From assembly GCA_009785795.1 (NCBI GenBank), contig WQVN01000008.1:1-35057 (forward strand): 35,057 nucleotides of DNA, given 5' to 3'. This DNA is from Coriobacteriia bacterium. Lineage in GTDB: Bacteria > Actinomycetota > Coriobacteriia > WRKU01 > WQUG01. The notes beneath the pieces were generated by a model. That model saw nothing but the letters and a program-made list of their open reading frames with translations, was not told where the DNA came from and made no database searches. The position numbers and the translations under genes were made by a program. Below are positions 16,009-23,409 of this stretch, in pieces. Each line of letters begins with the position of its first letter. Positions within the stretch are counted from its first letter, which is position 1.

Positions 16009-17256
16009 TTACAGCCCTACAGCAGTTCGCAATTCATCTACACGATTAGTCTGTTCCCAAGTGAAATCAGCATCATCACGCCCAAAGTGACCATAGGCAG
16101 CTGTCTTGCGATAAATGGGACGCAGTAAATCAAGGTCACGCAAGATCGCACCTGGACGCAAATCAAATACTTCTAAAATCGCCTTTTCAATCAAGTCGCG
16201 ATTAACCTTTTCAGTTCCAAAAGTATCGACCATAATGCTGAAGGGTTTCGCAACACCAATAGCATAAGCAATCTGTACTTCTGCGCGGTCGGCCAAACCG
16301 GCGGCGACAACATTTTTCGCCACCCATCGCGCAGCGTAGGCACCACTACGATCAACCTTAGTGCAATCCTTGCCACTGAATGCTCCTCCACCGTGACGAC
16401 CGGTACCGCCATAGGTGTCAACGATAATTTTGCGTCCCGTTAGACCAGAATCTCCCATCGGACCACCAATCACAAAGCGACCAGTAGGATTAATATATAT
16501 TTCTGCGCCTTCGAATGCGAGCGACTCCTGCTCAAATACGGGACGAATAACCTTCTCAATCAGGTCGCTGCGCATTTGACCCTCAATGTCAATACCATCA
16601 GCATGCTGACTTGAGATTAGAATTTTTTCAACTGCCACAGGTTTACCATCTGCATAGCGAACCGATACTTGCGTCTTACCGTCAGGACGCAGGTAGTCGA
16701 TTTCGCCCGACTTGCGTACTTTCGTTAGTCGTTCGGCCAAACGATGGGCCAAGTACACAGGCATCGGCATCAGCGATGAAGTCTCATTGCAAGCATAGCC
16801 AAACATCATACCTTGATCTCCTGCACCAATCAGGTCAAGAGGGTCGACATCACCACGCTGTGCTTCAAAGCTTTGATCAACGCCCTGTGCAATATCGGGA
16901 CTTTGATTGTGAATCGCGTTAATTACACCACAGGTTGCTGCATCAAAGCCAAAGTCACTATGCGTATAACCAATATCAGCAATGACGCCGCGCACTACAC
17001 TATCGACATCCACATATCCATTGGTGCGAATCTCGCCTCCCACAACAACTAAGCCTGTTGTCACAAAGGTCTCGCATGCACTGCGCATGCTGCTTAAGTC
17101 GCCACGTCCCTCGTCTTCAAGACGCATTTCGACGCGGATTAATTCATCAAGCAAAGCATCAGAAATCTGGTCACAAATTTTGTCAGGATGGCCTTCAGTT
17201 ACGCTCTCAGAAGTAAACAGGAAACTCGACGCACCATCAGCAATATTCTTCGACAT
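16009..17256 (-). CDS. metK: S-adenosylmethionine synthase
   Basis: This 415-residue enzyme makes SAM from methionine and ATP. The N-terminal ATP/metal motif is [17 protein letters not shown]; the second signature is [12 protein letters not shown] and the P-loop-like segment is [16 protein letters not shown]. The length is slightly above the usual 385-400. GAGAGG lies seven bases before the ATG. It heads a minus-strand unit with the HAD phosphatase and priA, divergent from gltX across about 100 bases. No S-box or other SAM riboswitch fits in that short space. Confidence 0.98.
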   Translation of the reverse strand: MSKNIADGASSFLFTSESVTEGHPDKICDQISDALLDELIRVEMRLEDEGRGDLSSMRSACETFVTTGLVVVGGEIRTNGYVDVDSVVRGVIADIGYTHSDFGFDAATCGVINAIHNQSPDIAQGVDQSFEAQRGDVDPLDLIGAGDQGMMFGYACNETSSLMPMPVYLAHRLAERLTKVRKSGEIDYLRPDGKTQVSVRYADGKPVAVEKILISSQHADGIDIEGQMRSDLIEKVIRPVFEQESLAFEGAEIYINPTGRFVIGGPMGDSGLTGRKIIVDTYGGTGRHGGGAFSGKDCTKVDRSGAYAARWVAKNVVAAGLADRAEVQIAYAIGVAKPFSIMVDTFGTEKVNRDLIEKAILEVFDLRPGAILRDLDLLRPIYRKTAAYGHFGRDDADFTWEQTNRVDELRTAVGL

Positions 17257-17359
17257 TCATAGTCCTCTCAACTCTTAAATCAACCTATCAAATATACCAT
17301 GATTAATGCTATTCTTGTTGCTGGCAACGATACTGAAAATCAGCAGGAGGAGCATGTCC

Positions 17360-18886
17360 ATGTCAGATACAAATACCCAATCCGCAGACACACCAGCATT
17401 GGCAGACAAGCCTGTCCGTGTGCGCTTTGCACCCTCCCCTACGGGAACATTACATTTGGGTGGTGCGCGTACTGCGATTTACAACTGGGCATTTGCACGC
17501 AAACATGGTGGTGATTTTATCCTGCGCATTGATGACACTGACAAAAAGCGCTCAACGCCAGAAAATGTTGCACAAATTCTTGAAGCCCTCAGCTGGTTAG
17601 GCATTGACTGGGATGAGGGTCCGCAGGCTGACGGAAACATTACGGGTGATTACGGTCCCTACTATCAAACACAACGCGCTGACAGCTATCGCAAAGCTCT
17701 TGACAAAATGATCAGCTCTGGTGCCTGCTACCGCTGTTTTTGCACCGCAGAGGAACTCACCACAAAACGTGACGCTGCACGTAAAGTAGGTGGTAATCCT
17801 GGCTATGATCGCACGTGTCGCGACATTGATTCTGTGATCTCGCAAAGTCGTGCAGATAATGAAGAGTCCTTTGTTTGGCGCCTGCGCGTCCCTAAAGACC
17901 GCACGTCAGTAATCGTCAACGATCTAGTCAGAGGCAAAATCGAATTTCCTATAGAGGCAATCGATGATCTCGTTCTTGCACGCACAGATGGTACGCCACT
18001 CTACAACTTTGCAAACACCGTAGATGACCTGGATATGGGAATTACACACCTTATTCGCGGTGATGACCACCTGTCAAACACGCCAAAGCAAATCCTCATA
18101 TTCGAGGCACTTGCAGGACCAGAATCGGTACCAGAATTTGCTCATCTATCCATGATTTATGGCAGTGACGGTAAAAAGCTTTCAAAGCGTCACGGAGCAG
18201 TAGGTGTCGAAGAATATGCTACGCTTGGTTTTTTGCCAGATGCCCTATTGAATGGACTGGCTCTGCTCGGCTGGTCGCTTGATGCAGAAACAACTATCAT
18301 CAGTCCAGAAACTCTCAAATCCGAATTCAGTCTTGAGCGAGTATCAAAAAATCCTGCACGCTTTGACATGGCAAAACTTGAACACGTCAATAGCGTTTAC
18401 ATTCAAGAAATGTCTGCAGACAATTTCACCCAGGCAATGCTACCCTGGCTAATTAATGCAGATTTAACTACTCAAGAGGATTATGAATCACGTCCAGAGT
18501 GGTATCTGGAGCTTGCGCCGCTGATTTCAGAACGTATCAAGTTAATGACAGAAGTAGTACCCTTAGCTCACTTCCTCTTTCTCGATGACATCGAAATCGA
18601 TGAAAAAGCCCGCTCTAAGGCACTGGACAAAGATCCAGAAACAGTACGAACTATACTTATTGCAGTGCAAAATGCGCTGGAAAATCTCGACGACTTCAAT
18701 CTGGAAAACATTGAAGCAGCACTCAAGGATTTGCCAGTTCAGCTAGACCTCAAGCCACGTGTGGTATTTCAGGCACTTCGAGCAACAATATCGGGCTCGC
18801 TGGTTAGTCCTCCCCTGTTCGAATCCATAGCTCTCCTTGGCAAAAAACGCACATTGCAGCGCCTCTTTGCAGTACTGAATGCCTAG
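17360..18886 (+). CDS. gltX: Glutamyl-tRNA synthetase
   Basis: This class I aminoacyl-tRNA synthetase (508 aa from this start) has the HIGH-type motif PSPTGTLHLGGARTA near residue 25 and KMSKS-type GKKLSKRHG near 275. A cysteine pair (CFC) and a later Cys near residue 150 could bind zinc. The ORF-track start at 17306 precedes the AGGAGG at 17345-17350. ATG 17360 lies nine bases after that box and ATG 17354 only three, so 17360 is chosen. A tRNA-Gln gene follows. If the organism lacks GlnRS, as most Gram-positives do, this enzyme may also charge tRNA-Gln for the GatCAB route. Confidence 0.97.
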   Translation: MSDTNTQSADTPALADKPVRVRFAPSPTGTLHLGGARTAIYNWAFARKHGGDFILRIDDTDKKRSTPENVAQILEALSWLGIDWDEGPQADGNITGDYGPYYQTQRADSYRKALDKMISSGACYRCFCTAEELTTKRDAARKVGGNPGYDRTCRDIDSVISQSRADNEESFVWRLRVPKDRTSVIVNDLVRGKIEFPIEAIDDLVLARTDGTPLYNFANTVDDLDMGITHLIRGDDHLSNTPKQILIFEALAGPESVPEFAHLSMIYGSDGKKLSKRHGAVGVEEYATLGFLPDALLNGLALLGWSLDAETTIISPETLKSEFSLERVSKNPARFDMAKLEHVNSVYIQEMSADNFTQAMLPWLINADLTTQEDYESRPEWYLELAPLISERIKLMTEVVPLAHFLFLDDIEIDEKARSKALDKDPETVRTILIAVQNALENLDDFNLENIEAALKDLPVQLDLKPRVVFQALRATISGSLVSPPLFESIALLGKKRTLQRLFAVLNA

Positions 18887-18915
18887 TTGACACAATCAGG
18901 CCAAATCTCTACCAT
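18887..18915 (+). promoter_or_regulatory. Candidate promoter of tRNA-Gln
   Basis: Perfect TTGACA (18887-18892) begins right after the gltX stop codon. After 17 bases comes TACCAT (18910-18915). Transcription would start near 18922, about 27 bases before the tRNA. Confidence 0.5.
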
Positions 18916-18941
18916 TAGACCTGCTCAACCGAGCAGGTCTA
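18916..18941 (+). terminator. Perfect hairpin between gltX and tRNA-Gln
   Basis: TAGACCTGCTC, loop AACC, GAGCAGGTCTA: an 11-base perfect stem with no T run after it. It may end gltX transcripts or act as a processing site, and it overlaps the likely start point of the tRNA transcript. Confidence 0.6.
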
Positions 18942-18948
18942 TGCATGT

Positions 18949-19022
18949 TGGGGTGTCGTCTAATGGTAGGACAGCGGTTTCTGGTGCCGTATGTGGGGGT
19001 TCGACTCCTCCCACCCCAGCCA
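18949..19022 (+). tRNA. tRNA-Gln (anticodon CUG)
   Basis: A 74-base cloverleaf with encoded CCA. The acceptor strands TGGGGTG and CACCCCA pair fully and the discriminator is G. The anticodon loop is TTCTGGT (anticodon CUG) on a five-pair stem closed by a G:U at each end. The T arm is GGGGGTTCGACTCCTCC. The U1:A72 pair is typical of bacterial tRNA-Gln. It reads CAG codons only. Confidence 0.95.
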
Positions 19023-19222
19023 ATCAGCTATGTGTTTTACGAGTCGAGCCCCGCGAGGGAAAAATAGCACTAAATGTGCTATGTTACGTAAGCTTGCTAA
19101 TATTAGAATATTGTATTACCTAACGTAACGTTCAAGTGATTTTTCAAATATTTATGAAATTTTTTTGTATGGCAGGAATTTGCCTCTTGCTGATGTCTTC
19201 AAAGATGAAATCTGATAATTGC
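19023..19222. other. AT-rich intergenic stretch with nested inverted repeats
   Basis: No gene was found between tRNA-Gln and the T-box promoter. It holds a small hairpin ATAGCAC-TAAAT-GTGCTAT (19064-19082). GTTACGT (19083-19089) and ACGTAAC (19123-19129) form inverted arms around the AT-rich palindromic core, and a further AACGTAACGTT follows. The first hairpin could end tRNA transcription. No duplicated tRNA 3' end that would mark an integration site was seen. Confidence 0.5.
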
Positions 19223-19252
19223 TTGACAGTCACTTATTTCTCGTAGTAGGAT
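19223..19252 (+). promoter_or_regulatory. Candidate promoter of the T-box operon
   Basis: Perfect TTGACA (19223-19228) and TAGGAT (19247-19252) are 18 bases apart. Transcription would start near 19259, just before stem I of the T-box leader. Confidence 0.6.
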
Positions 19253-19261
19253 ACTGAGCAA

Positions 19262-19590
19262 CTAAAGGCGATGACAGAGAGAAAGATGTCTTACCCTTGC
19301 ATGCTGAGCAGGCGAAGCCTAGTCAGCAAGGAGAGATACTGCGGTTGGTGCAAGCAGGTGCAAGCGGACATGCAATATACACTCTTGAGCTGATGTGCTG
19401 AAATGGTCAGACTCCTCCACAAGAAGAGCTTGCCCGCAATAGGTGCATTCGGAAGCCCACCGTTATTGGGTACGGGGTTGCTTGACCCCAAACGAAGCGG
19501 CGACCTGCGTTACTGGTCGCAATCAGGGTGGTACCGCGGGAACCTTTCTCGTCCCTGGGCAAGTTCAGGCTTGTTCAAGGACGTTTTTTC
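19262..19590 (+). promoter_or_regulatory. T-box riboswitch, tyrosine specifier
   Basis: This is a tRNA-sensing leader that lets transcription continue when uncharged tRNA binds. The canonical T-box AGGGTGGTACCGCG lies at 19525-19538. Its AGGG can pair with CCCT (19553-19556) as antiterminator, in competition with the terminator below. Stem I starts near GCGATGA. GAGAG (19277-19281) pairs with CTCTT (19382-19386) and ATGTC (19286-19290) with GACAT (19367-19371), leaving the specifier loop GCAATATACA. TAT (19376) or TAC (19378), each followed by A, both mean Tyr. GGTTGGTGCAAGC is the distal stem I motif. The bulge UGGU calls for discriminator A73, which fits tRNA-Tyr and excludes tRNA-Trp (G73). 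Confidence 0.92.
19550..19589 (+). terminator. T-box leader terminator
   Basis: A 14-base stem with one mismatch runs from CGTCC (19550) to GGACG (19583), with a six-base loop TTCAGG and T6 at 19584-19589. Its 5' arm contains the CCCT that the T-box sequence takes in the antiterminated form. Confidence 0.9.
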
Positions 19591-19644
19591 GTTTTTGGAC
19601 AAGAAAGCGACAGGTCAAAATGGCCTAAGAAAGGAAGTACCAGC

Positions 19645-21093
19645 ATGACGAAAGTAAAGTTCCTATCGGGAGAATCTATCCCCCTCGAGATGCACAAAGT
19701 GCGCATGGTGCAAAAGGTTAATCTGCATCCTATTGAGGATCGTTTGGATGCAATGCAAGGAGCGGGCTTCAACACCTTCCTGTTAAAAAACCGCGATGTC
19801 TACCTAGATATGTTGACTGACAGTGGTGTTAACGCCATGAGCGACAATCAGTATGCTGCGATGTTTCAGGCAGATGACAGCTACGCGGGCTCAGAGACAT
19901 TCTACCGCCTAGAGGCAACGTTACAAGACATGTTTGATGTGACACACTTCTTGCCGGCTCACCAAGGGCGTGCCTGCGAAAGTATCATTTCAGAAATTTT
20001 AGTACAGCCTGATTCAACCGTACTAATGAACTATCACTTCACTACGTCGAAAGCACATATTACCTTGCGTGGTGGCAAAGTTGAAGAAATTATCATTGAT
20101 GAGGGTCTTAGCATCACCAGCGACCACCCCTTCAAGGGCAACATGGACATCGACAAGCTAAATGAGGCAATTAATCGACTGGGTGCTGACAACATCGCCT
20201 TTGTTCGCCTAGAGGCTGGAACCAATCTTATTGGTGGACAACCAATCTCATTGCAAAATATGCGAGAAGTAGCCAAAATTTGCCGCGATGCAAACATCAC
20301 CACTGTATTTGACGCAAGTCTTTTGGCAGATAACCTGTACTTCAATAAAGTGCGTGAAGCAGAATTTGCTGACGCTGACCTGCGTGATGTCACTCGCGAA
20401 ATGGGCAGACTCATGGATATCACCTACTTCTCTGGACGCAAACTAGGCTTTGCGCGCGGTGGTGGAATTCTGACAAGTGACGATACACTATTTACAAAGA
20501 TGCGCTCCCTAATTCCTTTGTACGAGGGCTTTCTTACCTACGGAGGAATGTCAGTTCGCGAAATGGAAGCTATGTCAGTTGGTCTTGAGGAGACTCTCGA
20601 CTTTGATGTGATTAGTCAGACTCCTATTTTTGTTGAGGCATTTACTGAGGAGCTCACTGCACGTGGCGTTCCCGTAGTGACGCCCCCAGGCGGTCTGGGT
20701 TGTCACGTAGATGCAACAGCGTTTTGCGATCATTTGGCACAACCTGAGTATCCTGCAGGTGCACTTGCTGCTGCTTTATTTATTTGTAGTGGTGTGCGTG
20801 CTATGGAGCGCGGTACCATGAGTGAAGAGCGCAGATCAGATGGTACAGAGCCTATGGCAGAAATGGAGCTAGTACGCCTTGCACTCCCCCGTCGCGTATT
20901 TACTCTGTCGCAGGTTAAATATGCAGCGGATCGTCTAGCCTGGCTGCACCAGAACCGTGAACTAATTGGCGGACTTGAGTTCTGCGAGGAACCAGAAGTG
21001 CTCCGCTTCTTCTTTGGTCGCCTGAAAGCTACGAGCGACTGGCCAGAAAAACTAGTCACAGCCTTCCGTGCCGACTTTGGAGATAGTCTATAA
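19645..21093 (+). CDS. Divergent tryptophanase/tyrosine phenol-lyase family PLP enzyme
   Basis: The protein has 482 residues from ATG 19645 (AAAGGAAG upstream); the ORF-track start lies inside the T-box leader. It is a fold-type I beta-eliminating lyase. Family landmarks visible are LLTDSG-like MLTDSG (57-61), Tyr80, HQGRACE with Arg109, GGQPISL with Asn194, Asp223, SGRKLG with the PLP Lys266, TYGG and RLALPRR. By alignment from memory, TnaA and TPL have Arg three residues after the PLP Asp; here DASL gives Leu226. The lysine before the Schiff-base lysine is Arg. FTT (132-134) and FF near 455, plus VRAMERG, look TPL-like rather than TnaA-like. Family members cleave Trp or Tyr to indole or phenol, pyruvate and ammonia, or run in reverse. 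The exact substrate is open. It is a single-gene unit under the Tyr T-box. Confidence 0.85.
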   Translation: MTKVKFLSGESIPLEMHKVRMVQKVNLHPIEDRLDAMQGAGFNTFLLKNRDVYLDMLTDSGVNAMSDNQYAAMFQADDSYAGSETFYRLEATLQDMFDVTHFLPAHQGRACESIISEILVQPDSTVLMNYHFTTSKAHITLRGGKVEEIIIDEGLSITSDHPFKGNMDIDKLNEAINRLGADNIAFVRLEAGTNLIGGQPISLQNMREVAKICRDANITTVFDASLLADNLYFNKVREAEFADADLRDVTREMGRLMDITYFSGRKLGFARGGGILTSDDTLFTKMRSLIPLYEGFLTYGGMSVREMEAMSVGLEETLDFDVISQTPIFVEAFTEELTARGVPVVTPPGGLGCHVDATAFCDHLAQPEYPAGALAAALFICSGVRAMERGTMSEERRSDGTEPMAEMELVRLALPRRVFTLSQVKYAADRLAWLHQNRELIGGLEFCEEPEVLRFFFGRLKATSDWPEKLVTAFRADFGDSL

Positions 21094-21121
21094 CAATCAG
21101 TTTAATAATGGCTTTCGAACA

Positions 21122-21157
21122 AGTAAAAAGCTCCCGAATATTCGGGAGCTTTTTACT
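21122..21157. terminator. Bidirectional intrinsic terminator
   Basis: A perfect 36-base palindrome: A5, then GCTCCCGAATATTCGGGAGC, then T5. It ends both the lyase gene (plus) and the ABC exporter genes (minus). Confidence 0.95.
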
Positions 21158-21173
21158 GTCCTCACGTAAGGCA

Positions 21174-22007
21174 TCACTCTATTTCAAGTGAGTCATTTTT
21201 ATTGCGGTTCATTCTTGAGAAATCCAAGCGTATAAACGAAATGGTAGATAGAAGCAGAAAAAGTACCCCAAATGCTGCAAGGATGAGAGCTGCGTGGACA
21301 GGCTCTATTGTGAAATCACCAACCTTGAAAGCCAATTCCTGCATGATGAGCTGTTCAGTTGGATCGCCCGTGCGCTCTAGCACGATTGACCTGAACAGGA
21401 TCACCGCGTACGTCATTGGATTAAAGTAGGCAACCGTTGTCAGAAAGTCATTGAGCATTGATAGAGGAATATAAGCTCCCGACAGAAACGTCATAGGCAT
21501 GGTTATTGCCATACTGACTGCTTGAAAAGTTTGTATGTTTTTAGCGCGCGTTGCAAGAAAAAGTCCGAAGCCTGCAAAAACCAATCCAACAAAAAGCATT
21601 GCAAGCAGTGCGTACAATATAGTTATAGGTGAACTAATGCGCAATCCAATAGCAAAGCCAACAACAAAGATGATAATTCCCTGCAAGGTTGCAACAGTTG
21701 CTGATGAGGCAAATTGTCCTATTGCTATGGTTAGTCGAGATACAGGCGAAACAAGAACTTCCCTCATAAAGCCTGAAGTCATATCATCAATTGTGTTGCT
21801 TGAGATACGTATTGCTGAGTCAAAAACAACAGCAATGATAATACCTGCCAACATAAATGAGATGGCATTTTCGATATAGTCGTTACGGAAAATTTCTGCA
21901 AAGACAAATATGAAGAAGAATGGAAACACAAGGTTGAAAATTAGTGCTGGCTTGTTGCGCCAAAAAGCTCTAATGTTGCGCTTCCAAAGGGCGAAGATGA
22001 CGGTCAT
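21174..22007 (-). CDS. ABC-2 type exporter permease (DrrB-like)
   Basis: This 277-residue membrane protein has six hydrophobic segments. The N-terminal FWRNKPALIFNLVFPFFF and the central MTSGFMREVLVSPVSR are typical of ABC-2 permeases of the DrrB/NodJ type. The start overlaps the stop of its ATPase gene by one base (TGATG). The pair would export a hydrophobic drug, lipid or polymer; the substrate is unknown. A strong terminator follows. Confidence 0.88.
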   Translation of the reverse strand: MTVIFALWKRNIRAFWRNKPALIFNLVFPFFFIFVFAEIFRNDYIENAISFMLAGIIIAVVFDSAIRISSNTIDDMTSGFMREVLVSPVSRLTIAIGQFASSATVATLQGIIIFVVGFAIGLRISSPITILYALLAMLFVGLVFAGFGLFLATRAKNIQTFQAVSMAITMPMTFLSGAYIPLSMLNDFLTTVAYFNPMTYAVILFRSIVLERTGDPTEQLIMQELAFKVGDFTIEPVHAALILAAFGVLFLLLSTISFIRLDFSRMNRNKNDSLEIE

Positions 22008-22954
22008 CAGGCATCGCCTCCTTCCCTGATTTCGCGTCCTGTTATTTCCAAAAAGACATCATTGAGGGTGCCTTTACGTATTTCAATATCAGTAATATCT
22101 TTTCTGCATTCTGCAAGAACATGCAATAGACTTGCATTATCATCAACATCAATTCGATGGAATTTTTCTTTGACAGCAAAAGTCATTTCGTGCTGAGTGA
22201 GTAATTTTTCAAGAAACGCAGGGTTGCTTGTTGTCACATAGGCACGATCCTTTGTATATTGTTTTTTGAGGCCAAATGGCGTGTCATGAGCGATGATTTC
22301 ACCATGATCCATAATGGCAACTGAATCACAAATCTCGGCTTCATCCATGTAGTGTGTTGTCAAAAACATGGTGATATTCTTTTCTTTTTGCAGCTGCAGA
22401 ATATATTCCCATACGTGAGCACGTGTTTGCGGATCAAGGCCTGCAGTAGGCTCATCCAAAAACAATACGCGAGGATAATGAATCAGTCCGCGTGCGATTT
22501 CAACACGTCTCTTCATACCGCCAGAAAGTGCTGATACTGAGCGTTTGCGCCAGTCAAGCAAATCAACTAAAGTTAGAACAAATTCGATACGCTCTTCAAT
22601 TTCTGCACGCGGCACACCATAAAAGACGCAGTGCATACGCAAGTTTTCCTCTATGGTCATTTTTAGGTCAAGCGTACACTCCTGAAAGACGATGCCAATG
22701 TTTGAGCGAACAGCGCTCTTCTGTGTGGCGACATCATTTCCTCCGATGTATAACTCTCCATCATAACCGTCATAGATGGTACAGAGCGTATTAATTGTTG
22801 TCGATTTGCCAGCTCCATTTGGTCCAAGGAATGCAAAAATTGATCCTTCGGCAACATCAAAGCTAATATCTCGCACCGCAGTAAAATTGCCGTAGCGTTT
22901 CGTAAAGTTCTTAACCTCAATTATTGGTCGCTTTGCAGCATTTTCTGTCATCAT
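22007..22954 (-). CDS. ABC exporter ATPase (DrrA-like)
   Basis: This 315-residue ATPase has Walker A GPNGAGKST near residue 44, signature LSGGMKRRVEIARGL near 145 and Walker B VLFLDEPTAGLDPQTR. It also has the C-terminal extension of about 90 residues (after TTHYMDEAEICD) found in DrrA-type ATPases. It is coupled to the ABC-2 permease downstream. The ATG pair at 22954 has an AAAGGAAATAGGGAAG region upstream. It lies directly downstream of the tRNA-Glu terminator and so probably has its own promoter; TTTATAAAT near 22990 is a possible -10. Confidence 0.9.
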   Translation of the reverse strand: MMTENAAKRPIIEVKNFTKRYGNFTAVRDISFDVAEGSIFAFLGPNGAGKSTTINTLCTIYDGYDGELYIGGNDVATQKSAVRSNIGIVFQECTLDLKMTIEENLRMHCVFYGVPRAEIEERIEFVLTLVDLLDWRKRSVSALSGGMKRRVEIARGLIHYPRVLFLDEPTAGLDPQTRAHVWEYILQLQKEKNITMFLTTHYMDEAEICDSVAIMDHGEIIAHDTPFGLKKQYTKDRAYVTTSNPAFLEKLLTQHEMTFAVKEKFHRIDVDDNASLLHVLAECRKDITDIEIRKGTLNDVFLEITGREIREGGDA

Positions 22955-22989
22955 AGGTGATTCTTCCCTATTTCCTTTCTTGGCACGAA

Positions 22990-23013
22990 TTTATAAAGCC
23001 CTCTGTCGAGGGC
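22990..23013 (-). terminator. Terminator downstream of tRNA-Glu
   Basis: GCCCTC-GACA-GAGGGC on the minus strand is followed by the T-rich TTTATAAATT. It ends the glycolytic operon and tRNA-Glu transcript. Confidence 0.8.
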
Positions 23014-23022
23014 ATTATAGAC

Positions 23023-23099
23023 TGGTACCCCGTATGGGATTCGAACCCACGATCTCCGCCTTGAGAGGGCGGCGTCCTAAACCGCTAGACTAACGGGGC
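23023..23099 (-). tRNA. tRNA-Glu (anticodon CUC)
   Basis: The minus-strand cloverleaf of 77 bases includes encoded CCA. The acceptor GCCCCGT pairs with ACGGGGT (G1:U72). The anticodon stem CCGCC/GGCGG closes the loop CTCTCAA (anticodon CUC). The T arm is GTGGGTTCGAATCCCAT and the discriminator is A. It lies 37 bases after secG and probably shares its transcript. Confidence 0.96.
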
Positions 23100-23135
23100 C
23101 TTTAGAATGTGCGTTACAAACAACGCCAATGCAAC

Positions 23136-23366
23136 CTACGGCCAGATCATCATAAGAACAAGTAGCGAAAGAATGAAAACAATCGCTGCAACAATCGTTG
23201 CACGATTAAGGTTCTTTTCAATAATGCCTGTTCCCACAGATGATTGGATGCCACTAAAAGCATCAGATAAACCTGTTCCTTTGCCAGAATGCATCAATAC
23301 CAAAATTATCAGAGCGATTCCAGAAATCGCCCAAATTGCAATTACTATACCTAGTAGTAGACTCAC
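23136..23366 (-). CDS. secG: Preprotein translocase subunit SecG
   Basis: This 76-residue protein has two membrane helices (about 3-25 and 52-74) joined by the SecG loop LMHSGKGTGLSDAFSG. SecG assists SecYEG protein export. The start is GTG 23366 with GAGGAG upstream. It follows gpmI in the glycolytic cluster, a gene order conserved in many Gram-positive bacteria. Confidence 0.95.
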   Translation of the reverse strand: MSLLLGIVIAIWAISGIALIILVLMHSGKGTGLSDAFSGIQSSVGTGIIEKNLNRATIVAAIVFILSLLVLMMIWP

Positions 23367-23409
23367 GTTTTACTCCTCAAAAGTGTTACAAAAACCAATT
23401 GGCAACTTA

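Noticed and set aside
17257-17359. Possible SAM riboswitch upstream of metK
   Set aside because: The divergent spacer is about 100 bases and shows no S-box or SAM-II type core.
18949-19222. Integration site at tRNA-Gln
   Set aside because: No repeated tRNA 3' end and no integrase gene in the window.
19262-19590. Tryptophan T-box or Trp leader-peptide attenuator
   Set aside because: No TGG in the specifier loop, the bulge U fits A73 rather than the G73 of tRNA-Trp, and no Trp-rich leader ORF is present.
19528-19644. Long start of the lyase ORF (521 aa) in the ORF track
   Set aside because: These codons overlap the T-box motif and terminator; ATG 19645 has a good Shine-Dalgarno and gives the family length.
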